Source: Maritimibacter harenae
GTDB lineage: Bacteria; Pseudomonadota; Alphaproteobacteria; Rhodobacterales; Rhodobacteraceae
Length of the DNA: 37,439 nt
Direction of reading: 5' to 3'
Assembly (NCBI RefSeq): GCF_009882975.1
Contig: NZ_WTUX01000005.1
Span: forward strand, 107,688-145,126
Positions 1 to 9,549 of the stretch are shown here, piece after piece. Positions within the stretch are counted from its first letter, which is position 1. Every line of letters starts with the position of its first letter. A program made the position numbers and the translations under genes. The notes below the pieces were generated by a model that ran no database searches, was not told the origin of the DNA, and worked only from the letters and a program-made list of their open reading frames with translations.

Positions 1-50
1 CCGGAAATGGGCTGCGGGGCCGCCGTCAACAGCCCCGTGCACCGTTTCGG

Positions 51-1679
51 TCAGTGGCCGCCCAGGATCCCGGTACGAACCGAGTAATCCACGGCGATCT
101 CGTAATCCGGATCGTCGTCACTATCGACCATCAGGTGACCGGCGCGCTTGAGCAGCCGGTGACAGTCCCGCGACAGGTGGCGCAGCTGGAGCGACTTGCC
201 CGCGGCTTCGTACTTGCCCGCGACGGCCTCGATCGCCTGGAGGGCCGATTGGTCGGCCACCCGGCTGTCGGCGAAGTCGACGATCACCTTCGACGGGTCG
301 CCGGACACGTCGAAGAGTTCCGCGAACCCGTCCGACGACCCGAAGAACAGCGGCCCCTGCACGCGGTAGACCTTCGCGCCTTCGGGCGTGATGTGGGTTT
401 GCGCGCGGATACGCGTCGCGTTGCCCCAGGCATAGGCGAGCGCCGACACGATCACGCCCACGACCACGGCGACCGCCAGGTCCTCGACCACGGTCACGGC
501 CGTCACCAGCAGGATCACGAAGGCGTCGATACGCGGCACGCGGGTCAGGATGCGGACCGAGTTCCAGGCGAAGGTGCCGATCACGACCATGAACATCACC
601 CCCACCAGCGCCGCGAGCGGGATCTGTTCGATCAGGGGCGACGCGAAGAGGATGAAGCTCAGGAGGAACAGCGCCGCGGCGATCCCCGCGATCCGGGTGC
701 GCCCGCCGGACTTCACGTTGATCATCGACTGCCCGATCATCGCGCAGCCGCCCATGCCGCCGAAGAAACCGGTCACGGTGTTGGCCACGCCCTGGGCGAC
801 ACATTCCTGGCTCGCCCCGCCGCGCTGGCCGGTCATTTCGCCCACGAGGTTCAGGGTCAGAAGGCTCTCGATCAGCCCGATCGCGGCCAGGATCACCGCG
901 TAGGGCAGGATGATCTCCAGCGTTTCCAGGTTGAGCGGCACCGCGGGGATATGGAACGGCGGCAGCCCGCCCTGGATCGAGGCCAGGTCGCCGACGCGCG
1001 GCACATCGATCCCGAAGCCGATGACCACCGCGGCCACCACCACAATCCCGGCCAGCGGCGCCGGGATCACCCGCGTGATGCGCGGCATGACCCAGATCAC
1101 CGCCATCGTCAGCGCCACGAGCCCCAGCATGGTGTAGAGCGGAATGCCCGTCAGCCATTCGCCCCCGGAGGTGCCGTGCCCGGTCGCCTCCGCCGTGCCG
1201 GGCACCTTGAACTGGGTCAGCTGGGCCAGGAAGATCACGATGGCCAGCCCGTTCACGAAGCCCAGCATGACCGGGTGCGGCACGAGCCGGATGAACTTGC
1301 CCCAGCGCATGATGCCCGCGAAGATCTGGATCAGCCCCATCAGGACAACGGTGGCGAAGAGGTATTCCACGCCGTGCTTGGCCACGAGCGCCACCATGAC
1401 CACCGCCAGCGCCCCGGTCGCGCCGGAAATCATGCCGGGCCGGCCACCGAAGACGGCCGTGATCAGCCCCACCATGAACGCCGCATAGAGGCCCACGAGC
1501 GGGTGAACGCCGGCCACGAAGGCGAAGGCGACAGCTTCCGGCACCAGAGCGAGCGCGACGGTCAGGCCCGAGAGAAGCTCGATGCGCAGGCGCCCGAAAC
1601 TCAGTGGATCGTTCGGGGCCAGGCGCAGATCAGGCGTGGAAATACGATTGGCAAAACGTGCCAGGAGGGCTCGGGCCAA
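51..1679 (-). CDS. SulP-family inorganic anion transporter with STAS domain
   Basis: A 542-residue inner-membrane permease of the SulP (SLC26) family, which carries sulfate, bicarbonate or related anions by symport or exchange. The N-terminal two thirds are a run of hydrophobic segments with family signatures such as LVPEAVAFAF near residue 45 and the Gly-rich GGMGGCAMIGQS near residue 310. The C-terminal ~110 residues form a STAS domain with the loop DSRVADQSALQAI. The predicted start is TTG at 1679, preceded by AGGTGA; no better in-frame ATG with a ribosome site is seen. Length is normal for bacterial SulP. Substrate cannot be assigned. The next gene upstream (1762-2364) is on the same strand, about 80 bp away, so co-transcription is possible. 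Confidence 0.93.
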   Translation of the reverse strand: MARALLARFANRISTPDLRLAPNDPLSFGRLRIELLSGLTVALALVPEAVAFAFVAGVHPLVGLYAAFMVGLITAVFGGRPGMISGATGALAVVMVALVAKHGVEYLFATVVLMGLIQIFAGIMRWGKFIRLVPHPVMLGFVNGLAIVIFLAQLTQFKVPGTAEATGHGTSGGEWLTGIPLYTMLGLVALTMAVIWVMPRITRVIPAPLAGIVVVAAVVIGFGIDVPRVGDLASIQGGLPPFHIPAVPLNLETLEIILPYAVILAAIGLIESLLTLNLVGEMTGQRGGASQECVAQGVANTVTGFFGGMGGCAMIGQSMINVKSGGRTRIAGIAAALFLLSFILFASPLIEQIPLAALVGVMFMVVIGTFAWNSVRILTRVPRIDAFVILLVTAVTVVEDLAVAVVVGVIVSALAYAWGNATRIRAQTHITPEGAKVYRVQGPLFFGSSDGFAELFDVSGDPSKVIVDFADSRVADQSALQAIEAVAGKYEAAGKSLQLRHLSRDCHRLLKRAGHLMVDSDDDPDYEIAVDYSVRTGILGGH

Positions 1680-1761
1680 GGGTCACCTCTAACGCGGTTG
1701 GATGTTCAAGCCACCCAAATATCGCCGCGTCGCAGAAAAGGCCACCCCTGCCCGACCGCGA

Positions 1762-2364
1762 TCAGGCCACCCGCGAGAGGTAGGCCTGAACCGTGAACCA
1801 TTCGCCGACATAATACGCGGCGACCTTGCCCAGGGTGACGAAGACGACCCATTCGGTCAGCTGCGTCTCGTTCATCAGGATCACCGCGCCCAGCGCCACG
1901 AAAGCGTTGCGGATGGCGATCACCCAAAGGGCCGTCCGGGTGAAATCCGGTGCATGGGCCCATCGGGGACAGAGCATCGCGAGATCCTCGTTGTCGCCCA
2001 TAAGGACGCCGACCGAGAAGACGAGCCCGTAGAGGATCGAACCGGCGATCCAGACCGACTGGATCATCCATGCCTGTGTCGACAGGCTCGAGGCCAGGAT
2101 GACGAAGACCAGGAAGGCGGACATGCCGATCACGGCGGCCTTCTGCGGGGTCCCGTGGGCCCGGTCGTAGAATTCGGGCATTCGGCCGATCAGCCAGAAC
2201 AACGTGCCCGAGGCAAGGGCGAACCAGAGCGGCAGGACGGGAAAGCCCATCCAGACAAGGTCCAGGTCCGCGACGGCCGACCAGACACCGAAGGTGACCA
2301 GAATCGGCGCGAGGTCGCGGGGCGGCGGCGGGGTCAGGGTATGAAACGCTTTCTGTATCAACAT
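1762..2364 (-). CDS. Unrecognised integral membrane protein
   Basis: A 200-residue protein with about five or six hydrophobic segments and no soluble domain, so an inner-membrane protein. I do not recognise a family. It begins MLIQKAFHTL and has Trp- and Phe-rich segments such as LFWLIGRMPEF and WMIQSVWIAGSILYG. A GGAG ribosome site lies just upstream of the ATG at 2364. It is transcribed towards the SulP gene and diverges from mtnP, with about 106 bp between the two starts. An accessory role for SulP is only a guess from position. Confidence 0.75.
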   Translation of the reverse strand: MLIQKAFHTLTPPPPRDLAPILVTFGVWSAVADLDLVWMGFPVLPLWFALASGTLFWLIGRMPEFYDRAHGTPQKAAVIGMSAFLVFVILASSLSTQAWMIQSVWIAGSILYGLVFSVGVLMGDNEDLAMLCPRWAHAPDFTRTALWVIAIRNAFVALGAVILMNETQLTEWVVFVTLGKVAAYYVGEWFTVQAYLSRVA

Positions 2365-2470
2365 GGTGGTTCTCCTACCCCCCGATTTGGACCTATTCGT
2401 GAACCGATTGCGGCTTGTCTATGATCACTGTGGCTGGTTCACTCCCCCAAGGCGCGACAGGAGGGCAGAA

Positions 2471-3340
2471 ATGGACACGATGATCGGCGTCATTGGCGGG
2501 TCGGGGCTATACGAGATCGAGGGGCTCGCGGACGCCGACTGGGTCACGCTGGAAACCCCCTTCGGCGATCCCTCCGACCAGATCCTCACCGGGACGCTGG
2601 ACGGCGTGAAGATGGCCTTCCTGCCAAGGCACGGGCGCGGCCACGTGCATTCCCCGACAACGGTCCCCTACCGCGCGAATATCCATGCATTGAAGTCGCT
2701 TGGCGTCACCGACATCATCTCGGTCTCGGCCTGCGGGTCGTTCCGCGAAGAGATGGCGCCGGGCGATTTCGTGATCGTCGACCAGTTCATCGACCGCACC
2801 GTGTCGCGTGAAAAGAGCTTCTTCGGCTCCGGTCTCGTGGCCCATGTCAGCGTTGCCCACCCGGTCTGCATGCGGCTCGCCGCCGCCTGCCAGGCGGCCG
2901 CGGAAGCCTCCGGCGTGAGTGTCCACATGGGGGGCACTTACCTTGCCATGGAGGGGCCACAATTCTCGTCCCTGGCCGAATCCAAATTGTATCGGGAGGT
3001 CTGGGGCTGCGACGTGATCGGCATGACGAACATGCCGGAGGCCAAGCTCGCACGCGAAGCGGAGATCGATTACGCCTCCGTCGCGATGATCACGGACTAC
3101 GACAGCTGGCACCCGCATCACGGCGAAGTCGACATCGCGGACATCATCGCCACGCTGGGGGCGAACTCCGACAATGCCCGCGCGCTGATCGCCCGCCTGC
3201 CCAAGCTTCTGGGCACCACGCGCGACACCTGCCCGCACGGCTGCGACCGGGCGCTCGACTTCGCTGTGATGACAGCGCCGGAAAAGCGCGACCCCGACAT
3301 GGTGGCCAAGCTCTCGACGATTGCCGGCCGGGTGCTGTGA
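2471..3340 (+). CDS. mtnP: S-methyl-5'-thioadenosine phosphorylase
   Basis: A 289-residue cytosolic phosphorylase that splits methylthioadenosine (a by-product of polyamine and homoserine-lactone synthesis) into adenine and 5-methylthioribose-1-phosphate. The sequence has the phosphate-binding start GVIGGSGLYE, the FLPRHGRGH loop, SACGSF, EGPQFSSLAES, the MTAP-specific MTNMPEAKLA and the base-binding TDYDSWH. The start at 2471 is chosen because GGAGGG lies 6-11 bp upstream and homology begins there; upstream in-frame codons are not family-like. The downstream partner apt would recapture the adenine, so the cluster reads as methylthioadenosine/adenine salvage. The stop codon overlaps the GTG start of the next gene (GTGA). 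Confidence 0.95.
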   Translation: MDTMIGVIGGSGLYEIEGLADADWVTLETPFGDPSDQILTGTLDGVKMAFLPRHGRGHVHSPTTVPYRANIHALKSLGVTDIISVSACGSFREEMAPGDFVIVDQFIDRTVSREKSFFGSGLVAHVSVAHPVCMRLAAACQAAAEASGVSVHMGGTYLAMEGPQFSSLAESKLYREVWGCDVIGMTNMPEAKLAREAEIDYASVAMITDYDSWHPHHGEVDIADIIATLGANSDNARALIARLPKLLGTTRDTCPHGCDRALDFAVMTAPEKRDPDMVAKLSTIAGRVL

Positions 3341-4011
3341 CGCCGGCCGCCTTGGCGCTGGCGTTTGTCTTGCCGGGGCTCGCGCTCGCCCAGGAATACG
3401 TCGAGGCGACCGGCCCGATGCGCGACGAGGATTTCTACCGCGCGGTCGCCTGCGGCGCGCCGCCGGGCGGCGGCTGCACGAAGGCGATGGTCAAATGGGA
3501 CCGGGCCTCCCCCATTCGCGTCGCGGTCCGCCGGATCGACGACGCTTACCTCGGGGGCAAGAAACTGCGCGCCGCCGCCGCCCTGGAACGCGCGATCCAG
3601 GCGCTGAACGCGGCCGACGCCGGCGTGCGGCTTGCCCAGGTCGCCCCGGACGCGGAGGCCGAGATCGAGATCTTCCTCTTCGACCTGGAACGTGGCGACC
3701 CCATCACCGGCACGGGGATCGACGGGGTCGACGGCTCACCGCTTGGCGGGGCCTCGACGCGTATGGTGTTCGAACGCGCCACAGGTCACATCCGGCGCGT
3801 GGCGATCGTCTTTTCGACCACGCTGAACATCCGCGCCTATGAAAGCGTGATGCTCGAGGAGCTGACCCAGGCGATGGGGCTGATGACCGATATCCGCAAT
3901 CCGTATTACGACGCGATCTCGGTCTTTTCGCAGGACGCCAACATCGCCAAGCAGCTCGGTGAGCAGGATATCATGGCGCTGCGGCGCCACTACGGGACGG
4001 ACACCCGGTGA
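3337..4011 (+). CDS. Exported DUF2927-family protein
   Basis: A 224-residue protein starting at GTG 3337, translationally coupled to mtnP through a GTGA overlap. Residues 1-18 are a signal peptide ending ALA-QEYVE, so the mature protein is exported to the periplasm or is a secreted protein. The rest matches my recollection of DUF2927, common in Rhodobacterales: a metalloprotease-like region with [17 protein letters not shown] and [11 protein letters not shown] near the C-terminus. The LEELTQ segment stands where related zinc peptidases have HExxH, so catalytic activity is doubtful. Its position between two cytosolic purine-salvage genes is functionally unexplained. Confidence 0.82.
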   Translation: MTPAALALAFVLPGLALAQEYVEATGPMRDEDFYRAVACGAPPGGGCTKAMVKWDRASPIRVAVRRIDDAYLGGKKLRAAAALERAIQALNAADAGVRLAQVAPDAEAEIEIFLFDLERGDPITGTGIDGVDGSPLGGASTRMVFERATGHIRRVAIVFSTTLNIRAYESVMLEELTQAMGLMTDIRNPYYDAISVFSQDANIAKQLGEQDIMALRRHYGTDTR

Positions 4012-4099
4012 CGCGGCCCGTTGCAAATGCGAACGTGCATCCGGCGCGGCGCTGTTCTATGTGGTCGGCCGATCGAGACAAAAAACACGAAGTGAGCCG

Positions 4100-4630
4100 A
4101 TGAAGACCGTCAAGGATTACATCCGAACCATCGTGGACTTCCCGCATGAGGGCATCATGTTCCGGGACGTGACCACGCTTTTCGCCGACCCGCGCGGCTT
4201 CCGCATGTGCATCGACCAGATGCTGCATCCCTATGCCGGCACCCGGATCGACAAGGTCGCGGGGCTCGAGGCGCGCGGCTTCATCATCGGGGGCGCCATC
4301 GCGCACCAGCTGTCGGTCGGCTTCATCCCGATCCGCAAGAAGGGCAAGCTGCCCGGCGCGACCGTGAGCGAGGCCTACCAGCTGGAATACGGCGAGGCGG
4401 TGATGGAAGTGCACGACGACGCGATCCAGCCGGGCGAGAAGGTGCTGCTGGTCGACGACCTGCTGGCCACCGGGGGCACGGCCGCGGCCGGCATCAAGCT
4501 CATCGAGCGGCTGGGCGGCGAGGTCGTGGGCTGCGCCTTCATCATCGACCTGCCGGAGATCGGCGGTCACGCGAAGCTCGAGAAGATGGGCATGGACGTC
4601 CACGCCCTCTGTGCTTTCGAAGGCGCGTAA
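4100..4630 (+). CDS. apt: Adenine phosphoribosyltransferase
   Basis: A 176-residue enzyme that condenses adenine with PRPP to make AMP in the cytosol. The start [15 protein letters not shown], the segment [10 protein letters not shown], the [11 protein letters not shown] loop and the PRPP-binding signature [14 protein letters not shown] are all diagnostic, and length is typical. The ATG at 4100 follows a weak GAAGTGAG ribosome site; the open frame extends further upstream but without homology. It lies 88 bp downstream of the mtnP-DUF2927 pair and probably recycles the adenine MtnP releases. The gene runs convergently towards the FAD dehydrogenase; the ~130-bp gap has a short AAACC/GGTTT hairpin but no convincing terminator. 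Confidence 0.96.
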   Translation: MKTVKDYIRTIVDFPHEGIMFRDVTTLFADPRGFRMCIDQMLHPYAGTRIDKVAGLEARGFIIGGAIAHQLSVGFIPIRKKGKLPGATVSEAYQLEYGEAVMEVHDDAIQPGEKVLLVDDLLATGGTAAAGIKLIERLGGEVVGCAFIIDLPEIGGHAKLEKMGMDVHALCAFEGA

Positions 4631-4761
4631 ACCAAATCGAAAGGTTTGGGGGCTATCCCTGACAGCGTCTGCAAGATCTATCCCGCTTGCATGATAGCAC
4701 GTTCCCCGTGCCGCGCGCCCCGTCCGTCCCCCCGGCGGGGCGCGTCTCCTTTTCCGGCCGC

Positions 4762-6180
4762 TCACTCGGCGAGCATCACGCCCGGGTTCATGATCCCCGC
4801 CGGGTCGAGCGCCGCCTTGATCGCGCGCATCGCGGCAAGCTTCGCCGGATCGCCGTAACGCGCCAGGTCGCCCACCTTGAGACGCCCGATGCCGTGTTCG
4901 GCCGAGAAAGAGCCGCCCATTTCATCCACGAGATCATAGATCGTTCCGGCCACCTCGGCACGCCGGTCGGCATAGGCGTCGCGGCTTTCGCCTCGGGCCG
5001 GGAAGATGTTGTAGTGCAGGTTGCCGTCGCCCAGGTGCCCGAACGCGTTGATGCGGAAATCGCCGAGCGCCCGCACCGCGTCCCCCGCCCGATCGAGGAA
5101 GGCGGGGATCTCCGACAGCGGCAACGAGATGTCGTGCGAGGACACCGCGCCGATCCGGCGGTTCGCCTCCGGGATCTCTTCGCGCATCTGCCACAGGCCC
5201 GCGCGCTGGCCCTCGGACTGCGCGATCACCCCGTCGGACACCAGCCCCGCCTCGAGCGCGGCTTCGAACAGCCCGGTGAGCGCGGCGTCCGGGTCATCCC
5301 CGGCGCCCATGCCCAGGTCGATCAGCACCGACCAGTCCGGGATGGGCGTGAGCGGGCAGCGCGCCGGGCACTCGGTCTCCTCGAGGAACCGGGGCCCCTG
5401 CCCAGAGATGAGTTCGAACGCACTGATCCCCGGGCCGATCCGTGATCCCGCGAGCGCCAGCAGCTTGAGCGCCGCCGCCGGGCTTTCGACCGCGAACAGC
5501 GCGGTGCCGCTGCGCGCGGGGCGCGGAAAGAGGCGCATCGACGCGGCGGTGATGACGCCGAGCGTGCCTTCGGCCCCGATCAGCAGCCCCCGCAGGTCAT
5601 AGCCCGTGTTGTCCTTGCGCAGCCGTTTCAGCCCGTGCCACACCGACCCGTCCGGCAGAACCGCCTCGAGCCCGAGGCACAGCTCGCGCGTGTTTCCGTA
5701 GCGCAGCACGTTCACGCCGCCCGCATTGGTCGCAAGCACACCCCCCAGCCGCGCCGATCCTTCGGAGGCGAGCGACAAGGGAAAGAGCCGGTCGGCCTCT
5801 TCCGCGGCCGCCTGCAGGGCGGACAGGATCACGCCCGCCTCCGCGATGGCGACGTTTTCTTCCGGGTAGATGCCGCGCATGGCCGTCATCCGTTCGAGCG
5901 ACAGGATCACCGGCGCGGGCCCCTCGGCCCGGATCTGCCCGCCGACCAGCCCGGTGCCCCCGCCGTAGGGCACGATCCCGACGCGCGCTGCCTGCGCCTG
6001 GCGCACCACTTCGGCCACCTCCTCGGTCGAGCCGGGGGCCACCAGAAGCCCCTCCCCCCCGTGGAACAGGCCTCGGGGCTCTTCCAGGTAGGCCGGTGTG
6101 AGATCGCGGAACGCGGTCTCGGGCATGCGTGCGCGCAGGGTGTCGGCAAAAGCCGCGTCGGCAGGGTTCAAATCGCTCAT
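4762..6180 (-). CDS. FAD-linked D-lactate/2-hydroxyacid dehydrogenase (GlcD/LdhD/D2HGDH-like)
   Basis: A 472-residue FAD-binding oxidoreductase of the PCMH (vanillyl-alcohol-oxidase-like) fold. It oxidises a D-2-hydroxyacid, with D-lactate, glycolate or D-2-hydroxyglutarate as candidates. FAD-binding signatures are YGGGTGLVGGQ near residue 85, ATNAGG near 155 and IGAEGTLGVIT near 205. The C-terminal substrate/metal region has HLGDGNLHYN, FSAEHGIG and DPAGIMNPG. The ATG at 6180 (MSDLNPAD) is preferred over an upstream in-frame start because homology begins there, although the ribosome site is weak. No Fe-S partner subunit is adjacent, which favours a stand-alone LdhD/D2HGDH type over the three-subunit glycolate oxidase. 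Substrate is not decidable here. Confidence 0.9.
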   Translation of the reverse strand: MSDLNPADAAFADTLRARMPETAFRDLTPAYLEEPRGLFHGGEGLLVAPGSTEEVAEVVRQAQAARVGIVPYGGGTGLVGGQIRAEGPAPVILSLERMTAMRGIYPEENVAIAEAGVILSALQAAAEEADRLFPLSLASEGSARLGGVLATNAGGVNVLRYGNTRELCLGLEAVLPDGSVWHGLKRLRKDNTGYDLRGLLIGAEGTLGVITAASMRLFPRPARSGTALFAVESPAAALKLLALAGSRIGPGISAFELISGQGPRFLEETECPARCPLTPIPDWSVLIDLGMGAGDDPDAALTGLFEAALEAGLVSDGVIAQSEGQRAGLWQMREEIPEANRRIGAVSSHDISLPLSEIPAFLDRAGDAVRALGDFRINAFGHLGDGNLHYNIFPARGESRDAYADRRAEVAGTIYDLVDEMGGSFSAEHGIGRLKVGDLARYGDPAKLAAMRAIKAALDPAGIMNPGVMLAE

Positions 6181-6217
6181 GGCAGGTTGAATCGCACTCC
6201 GCGCCGCGCGGGGCAAG

Positions 6218-7045
6218 TCACTCGCGCATCAGGCCGGGCTGCAAGAGCATGACCGTGGGGCGCGTGGGCAGCGAATCCATCGACAGGGTGATCTCCCCGA
6301 TCCCCGCATCGACCACGTCGTAGCCGCCTTCCTGCATGCCTTCCATGAAACGGTCGAGCGTGAAGCGCCCGAACCAGTGCATGGGGATGACCACCCGCGC
6401 CCTCAGCCGCTCCATCACCTTGAGCATGCTGCGGGTGTCCAGCGACGTGCCGCCGTCGACCGCCGCCATCACCACGTCGAGCCGCCCGATCTCGGCATAC
6501 TGGCCCGCGTCCGGGATGTGGTGGAGGTGACCCAGGTGGCCGATGCAGAGCCCCGCCACCTCGAAGACGAAGATCGAATTGCCATCCTCGACCACGTTGC
6601 CACCCCCGTTCGAGCGGATGTCGGTGTGGACGTTGCGGATCAGCGCCTCGCCGAGGTCCAGGTCATACGCGCGCTCCCCATCCGCGTTCGCCCAGCCCTC
6701 AAGCACGTGCGGAATGTCCGGGTCGGGCGACCAGGTGAAATGGCTGACGTGGGCGTTGTTCATCGTCACCACGTCCGGGATCAGGTCGGCGCCGCCCTGG
6801 TCCCCGGTGTAGTCGGTGATGAAGTTCAACCCGCCCTCGGTCTGGATCAGGAAGGCTGCGTGCCCGATGTAGCTGATGCGCACGCTGTCGGGGGCCACCG
6901 GATCGGTGTAGGCCGCGCGATGCACGAAAGGCAGCCCGGCCTTCTGGGCCAGCGCGTGGCAATGGGACGGGATGCGTCCCTCCTGCGCCAGGGCGGGCAG
7001 CGCGGTCAGGACAAGCGAGGCGGCAAGGGCGATCGGTCGGAACAT
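6218..7045 (-). CDS. Exported metallo-beta-lactamase-fold protein with altered metal motif
   Basis: A 275-residue protein with a clear signal peptide (MFRPIALAASLVLTALPALAQ), so periplasmic. The body follows the UlaG-like/Lactamase_B_3 MBL layout: ISYIGHAAFLIQ, DYTGDQGG, GHLGHLHH and VIPMHWFG. The usual first metal motif T-H-x-H-x-D-H is replaced by N-N-A-H-V-S-H at about residues 96-102, losing one His and the Asp. The later HLGHLHH and MHW histidines remain. The enzyme may therefore bind a single metal or act differently. The start is set at 7045 because the signal peptide begins there. It lies downstream of the Wzc gene on the same strand, with a 73-bp gap. Substrate unknown. Confidence 0.82.
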   Translation of the reverse strand: MFRPIALAASLVLTALPALAQEGRIPSHCHALAQKAGLPFVHRAAYTDPVAPDSVRISYIGHAAFLIQTEGGLNFITDYTGDQGGADLIPDVVTMNNAHVSHFTWSPDPDIPHVLEGWANADGERAYDLDLGEALIRNVHTDIRSNGGGNVVEDGNSIFVFEVAGLCIGHLGHLHHIPDAGQYAEIGRLDVVMAAVDGGTSLDTRSMLKVMERLRARVVIPMHWFGRFTLDRFMEGMQEGGYDVVDAGIGEITLSMDSLPTRPTVMLLQPGLMRE

Positions 7046-7118
7046 ATGGCCATCCTGCCATGCCCCGCGACAAACGCGGCTCAACTCACCGTGAGAAAGG
7101 GGCCGGCCGCCCGCCGGT

Positions 7119-9335
7119 TCAGTCGCTGCTCTCGTCGCGCCCGTACTTGTAGCGGTACCCGCCGTAATAGTGGCCGTATTTCTGTCCGTAGCGGCCATAG
7201 CGGCTCTTCGATTCGTCGTACTGGTTCAGGATCGCCCCCGACAGGCGCACGCCCGCGGTCTGCAGCGTCTTCTGGGCCGAGAGGATCTCGGGTTCCGTGG
7301 TGACGAGGTGGCGCACAACCAGCATCTTCATCCCGACCTGTTGCCCGATGATCGTGGCGTCCGCGGCCACGAGGACCGGCGGCGCATCGACGATCACCAG
7401 GTCGTATTGCTCGTTGGCCCAGGCCAGGAGTTCCTCGAAGGCCTTGCTGTCCAAAAGCTCGGTCGGATTGGGCGGGAACCGCCCGGTGGCGAGGAAGTCG
7501 ATCTTCTCTTTTTCGTAGGTCTGGATGCAGTCCTTGTTCTTGCCCGTGAGCACGTCGGACAGGCCCGGATGGTCGCGATCCAGCCCGAAATACTTGCGCA
7601 GGAAGCCGCGGCGCATGTCCGCGTCGATCAGCAACACCTTCAGCCCGGACTGCCCCGACACGATGGCGAGATTGAGCGAGATGAAGGATTTGCCGTCACC
7701 CGGTGCGCAGGACGAAACCATCAGGGTCTTTGACTCGGCCGAGGCCATCGCGAATTTCAGACCCGTGCGCAGGCCGCGCATGGATTCCACGATCAGGCTT
7801 TCGGGGTCGTGCAGGGCGAGCCCGTAGCGCTTGTCCGCCGCCCCGATCCCGATCGTCTGCGGCGCCTTGTTGATGGTCGCAAAAAGCGGCAGGCCCAGCG
7901 CCTCGATCTCGCGCCCGTCTTCGACACCGCGGCGCAGGGCGTTGAGGGCGAGCGCGCCGAAGGCACTCAGCACAAGGCCCAGTAGCCCGCCGAGCGCCGC
8001 CGGCATCAGGCGGTTGGGTCCGACCGGTTCGGCGATTTCGGCGGGTTCGAGAACCCGGATGTTGCCCACGGTGCTGGCCTGCAGCACCCGCAACTGCTCC
8101 ACCCGCGCCCGCAACTGCTGCTCGAGCGCGCGCGCCTTCTCGACGCGCTGGACGAGGACCGCGAGGTCCTGCTCGACCTCGGGCAACCGCGTGAGCTCCC
8201 CCCGGATCTCTTCCAGCCGCTCCTGGTAGCGCCGTTCCTCTGCCTCGATGGCGCGCACGTCGGGGTGGTTGATCGTCAGGTTCTGAAGCAGTTGTTCCTT
8301 CTGGAACTCCAGTTCGTCGATGCGCGACTCCATCTCAACGGCGGTGTTGAGAAGCTCCTGCGTGCCGGCGGCCAGTTCCACGATCTCGCTGTTGCGGCGG
8401 AACTCGGCAAGCTCCTTGTTCGCTTCTTCGAGTTCGATGGCATTGTCGGCGAGCTGTTCCTCGATGAAGGCGATGCTGTTGTCGATCTCGGCCGAGCGGC
8501 GCCGCAGGTTCTGGTTCATGTATTCGCGGATGACCGCGTTCAGAAGCGGAACGGCCTTGGTTTCCTGCGCCGTTTCATAATCGAAATCGACGATACCGGT
8601 GTCTTCACGCTCGCTGATCTTCAGCCCTTCGCGGATGCGCTCGACGGCTTTGCGCAGGGGCTGCTGGTAGATGAGGTATTCGCGGCCGGTATCCGCTGTC
8701 ATGTCCGACACGACCATCGTGCCGTCGTTCGGCAGGGCCAGCTCTTCGCCCACCCGTCCGGACAGGACGTCACCGTTGGGCAAGGCGAGCGCGTAGGTCT
8801 CCGGGCCTTCGACGGTCAGGCGAAACGGGTTGGCCGGGTCGCTTTCGGCGAGATCGAAGATCGACACGTCGATCGACTCCCCGGCCCGCGCGTGTTCGGG
8901 GGCGAGCACGTCGTCGAGCACGGGCAGGTCGTAGCGTGCCAGCGCATCGCCGACCACGGGGAAGCCTTCCGGAATGACGATGGTCTGCTCGCCCAGCCGT
9001 TCCACCACCGGTTGGAGAACAAGGCGCGAGCGGATGACGTGGACCTCGGTCTCGAGCCCGCTGTCCTGCGACTGGAGCCCGGTCAGCAGGTCGCCCACCA
9101 GCTCGGACGGAAGGAAAACCTTGTCGGAACGCTGCTCGATCTGGACCAGGGCGCTCGCGCGGAAGATGCTGGGCGGGATCAGGCCCCACGCCGCCCCGAG
9201 GAGCGTGCCCAGAACCACGAAGAAGAGGATCATCCACTTGCGCGCCAGAAGCTGGGCAAGAAGATCCTTCAGGTCGATTTCGTCATCCACGTCGGTCGAG
9301 GCCATCGTGTTCGCACCGGCGCTGTGTTCAGTCAT
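7119..9335 (-). CDS. Polysaccharide co-polymerase with bacterial tyrosine autokinase (Wzc/ExoP type)
   Basis: A 738-residue inner-membrane protein controlling export and chain length of exo- or capsular polysaccharide. An N-terminal Wzz domain has a first membrane helix near residues 33-52 (MILFFVVLGTLLGAAWGL) and a long periplasmic coiled coil. A second helix near 440-460 follows the PxxP-type stretch EPVGPNRLMP. The cytosolic BY-kinase has Walker A APGDGKSFISLN, Walker A' LLIDADMRRG and Walker B LVIVDAPPVL. The last ~35 residues form a Tyr-rich tail with about ten tyrosines in YGxYG-like spacing, the usual autophosphorylation cluster. Its partner is the Wza-like lipoprotein upstream. No glycosyltransferase or polymerase gene is nearby. 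Confidence 0.93.
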   Translation of the reverse strand: MTEHSAGANTMASTDVDDEIDLKDLLAQLLARKWMILFFVVLGTLLGAAWGLIPPSIFRASALVQIEQRSDKVFLPSELVGDLLTGLQSQDSGLETEVHVIRSRLVLQPVVERLGEQTIVIPEGFPVVGDALARYDLPVLDDVLAPEHARAGESIDVSIFDLAESDPANPFRLTVEGPETYALALPNGDVLSGRVGEELALPNDGTMVVSDMTADTGREYLIYQQPLRKAVERIREGLKISEREDTGIVDFDYETAQETKAVPLLNAVIREYMNQNLRRRSAEIDNSIAFIEEQLADNAIELEEANKELAEFRRNSEIVELAAGTQELLNTAVEMESRIDELEFQKEQLLQNLTINHPDVRAIEAEERRYQERLEEIRGELTRLPEVEQDLAVLVQRVEKARALEQQLRARVEQLRVLQASTVGNIRVLEPAEIAEPVGPNRLMPAALGGLLGLVLSAFGALALNALRRGVEDGREIEALGLPLFATINKAPQTIGIGAADKRYGLALHDPESLIVESMRGLRTGLKFAMASAESKTLMVSSCAPGDGKSFISLNLAIVSGQSGLKVLLIDADMRRGFLRKYFGLDRDHPGLSDVLTGKNKDCIQTYEKEKIDFLATGRFPPNPTELLDSKAFEELLAWANEQYDLVIVDAPPVLVAADATIIGQQVGMKMLVVRHLVTTEPEILSAQKTLQTAGVRLSGAILNQYDESKSRYGRYGQKYGHYYGGYRYKYGRDESSD

Positions 9336-9549
9336 TATTCATTCGCCTCAATTAGACGTGCCCGAAAAGGAGCGTTTTCAAGTGGCGGGTCCGCTAGGGG
9401 TGTGTTGCCCGCAAAATGCCCCGGAAGAAAGGTTTTTCCCGGAATTCGGCGCCGGGTATTCGAAATATCTCGGCTACGCGCACCAGTAAGGCGGCGTTCG
9501 TCCCGCGCCCGGCGGTCCCCGCCGAAGGGTCGTCCTGTGGGAAATGCGA

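Noticed and set aside
718-732. TTGATCATCGACTG within the SulP gene
   Set aside because: Lies inside coding sequence with a poor right arm; expected by chance.
54-1796. Plus-strand open frame opposite SulP
   Set aside because: Antisense to a clear transporter and of low-complexity His/Asp/Arg composition.
2415-2428. TTGTC-TATG-ATCAC upstream of mtnP, resembling an Fnr-like box
   Set aside because: Two mismatches, no outer symmetry, and the implied RNA start would remove the gene's ribosome site.
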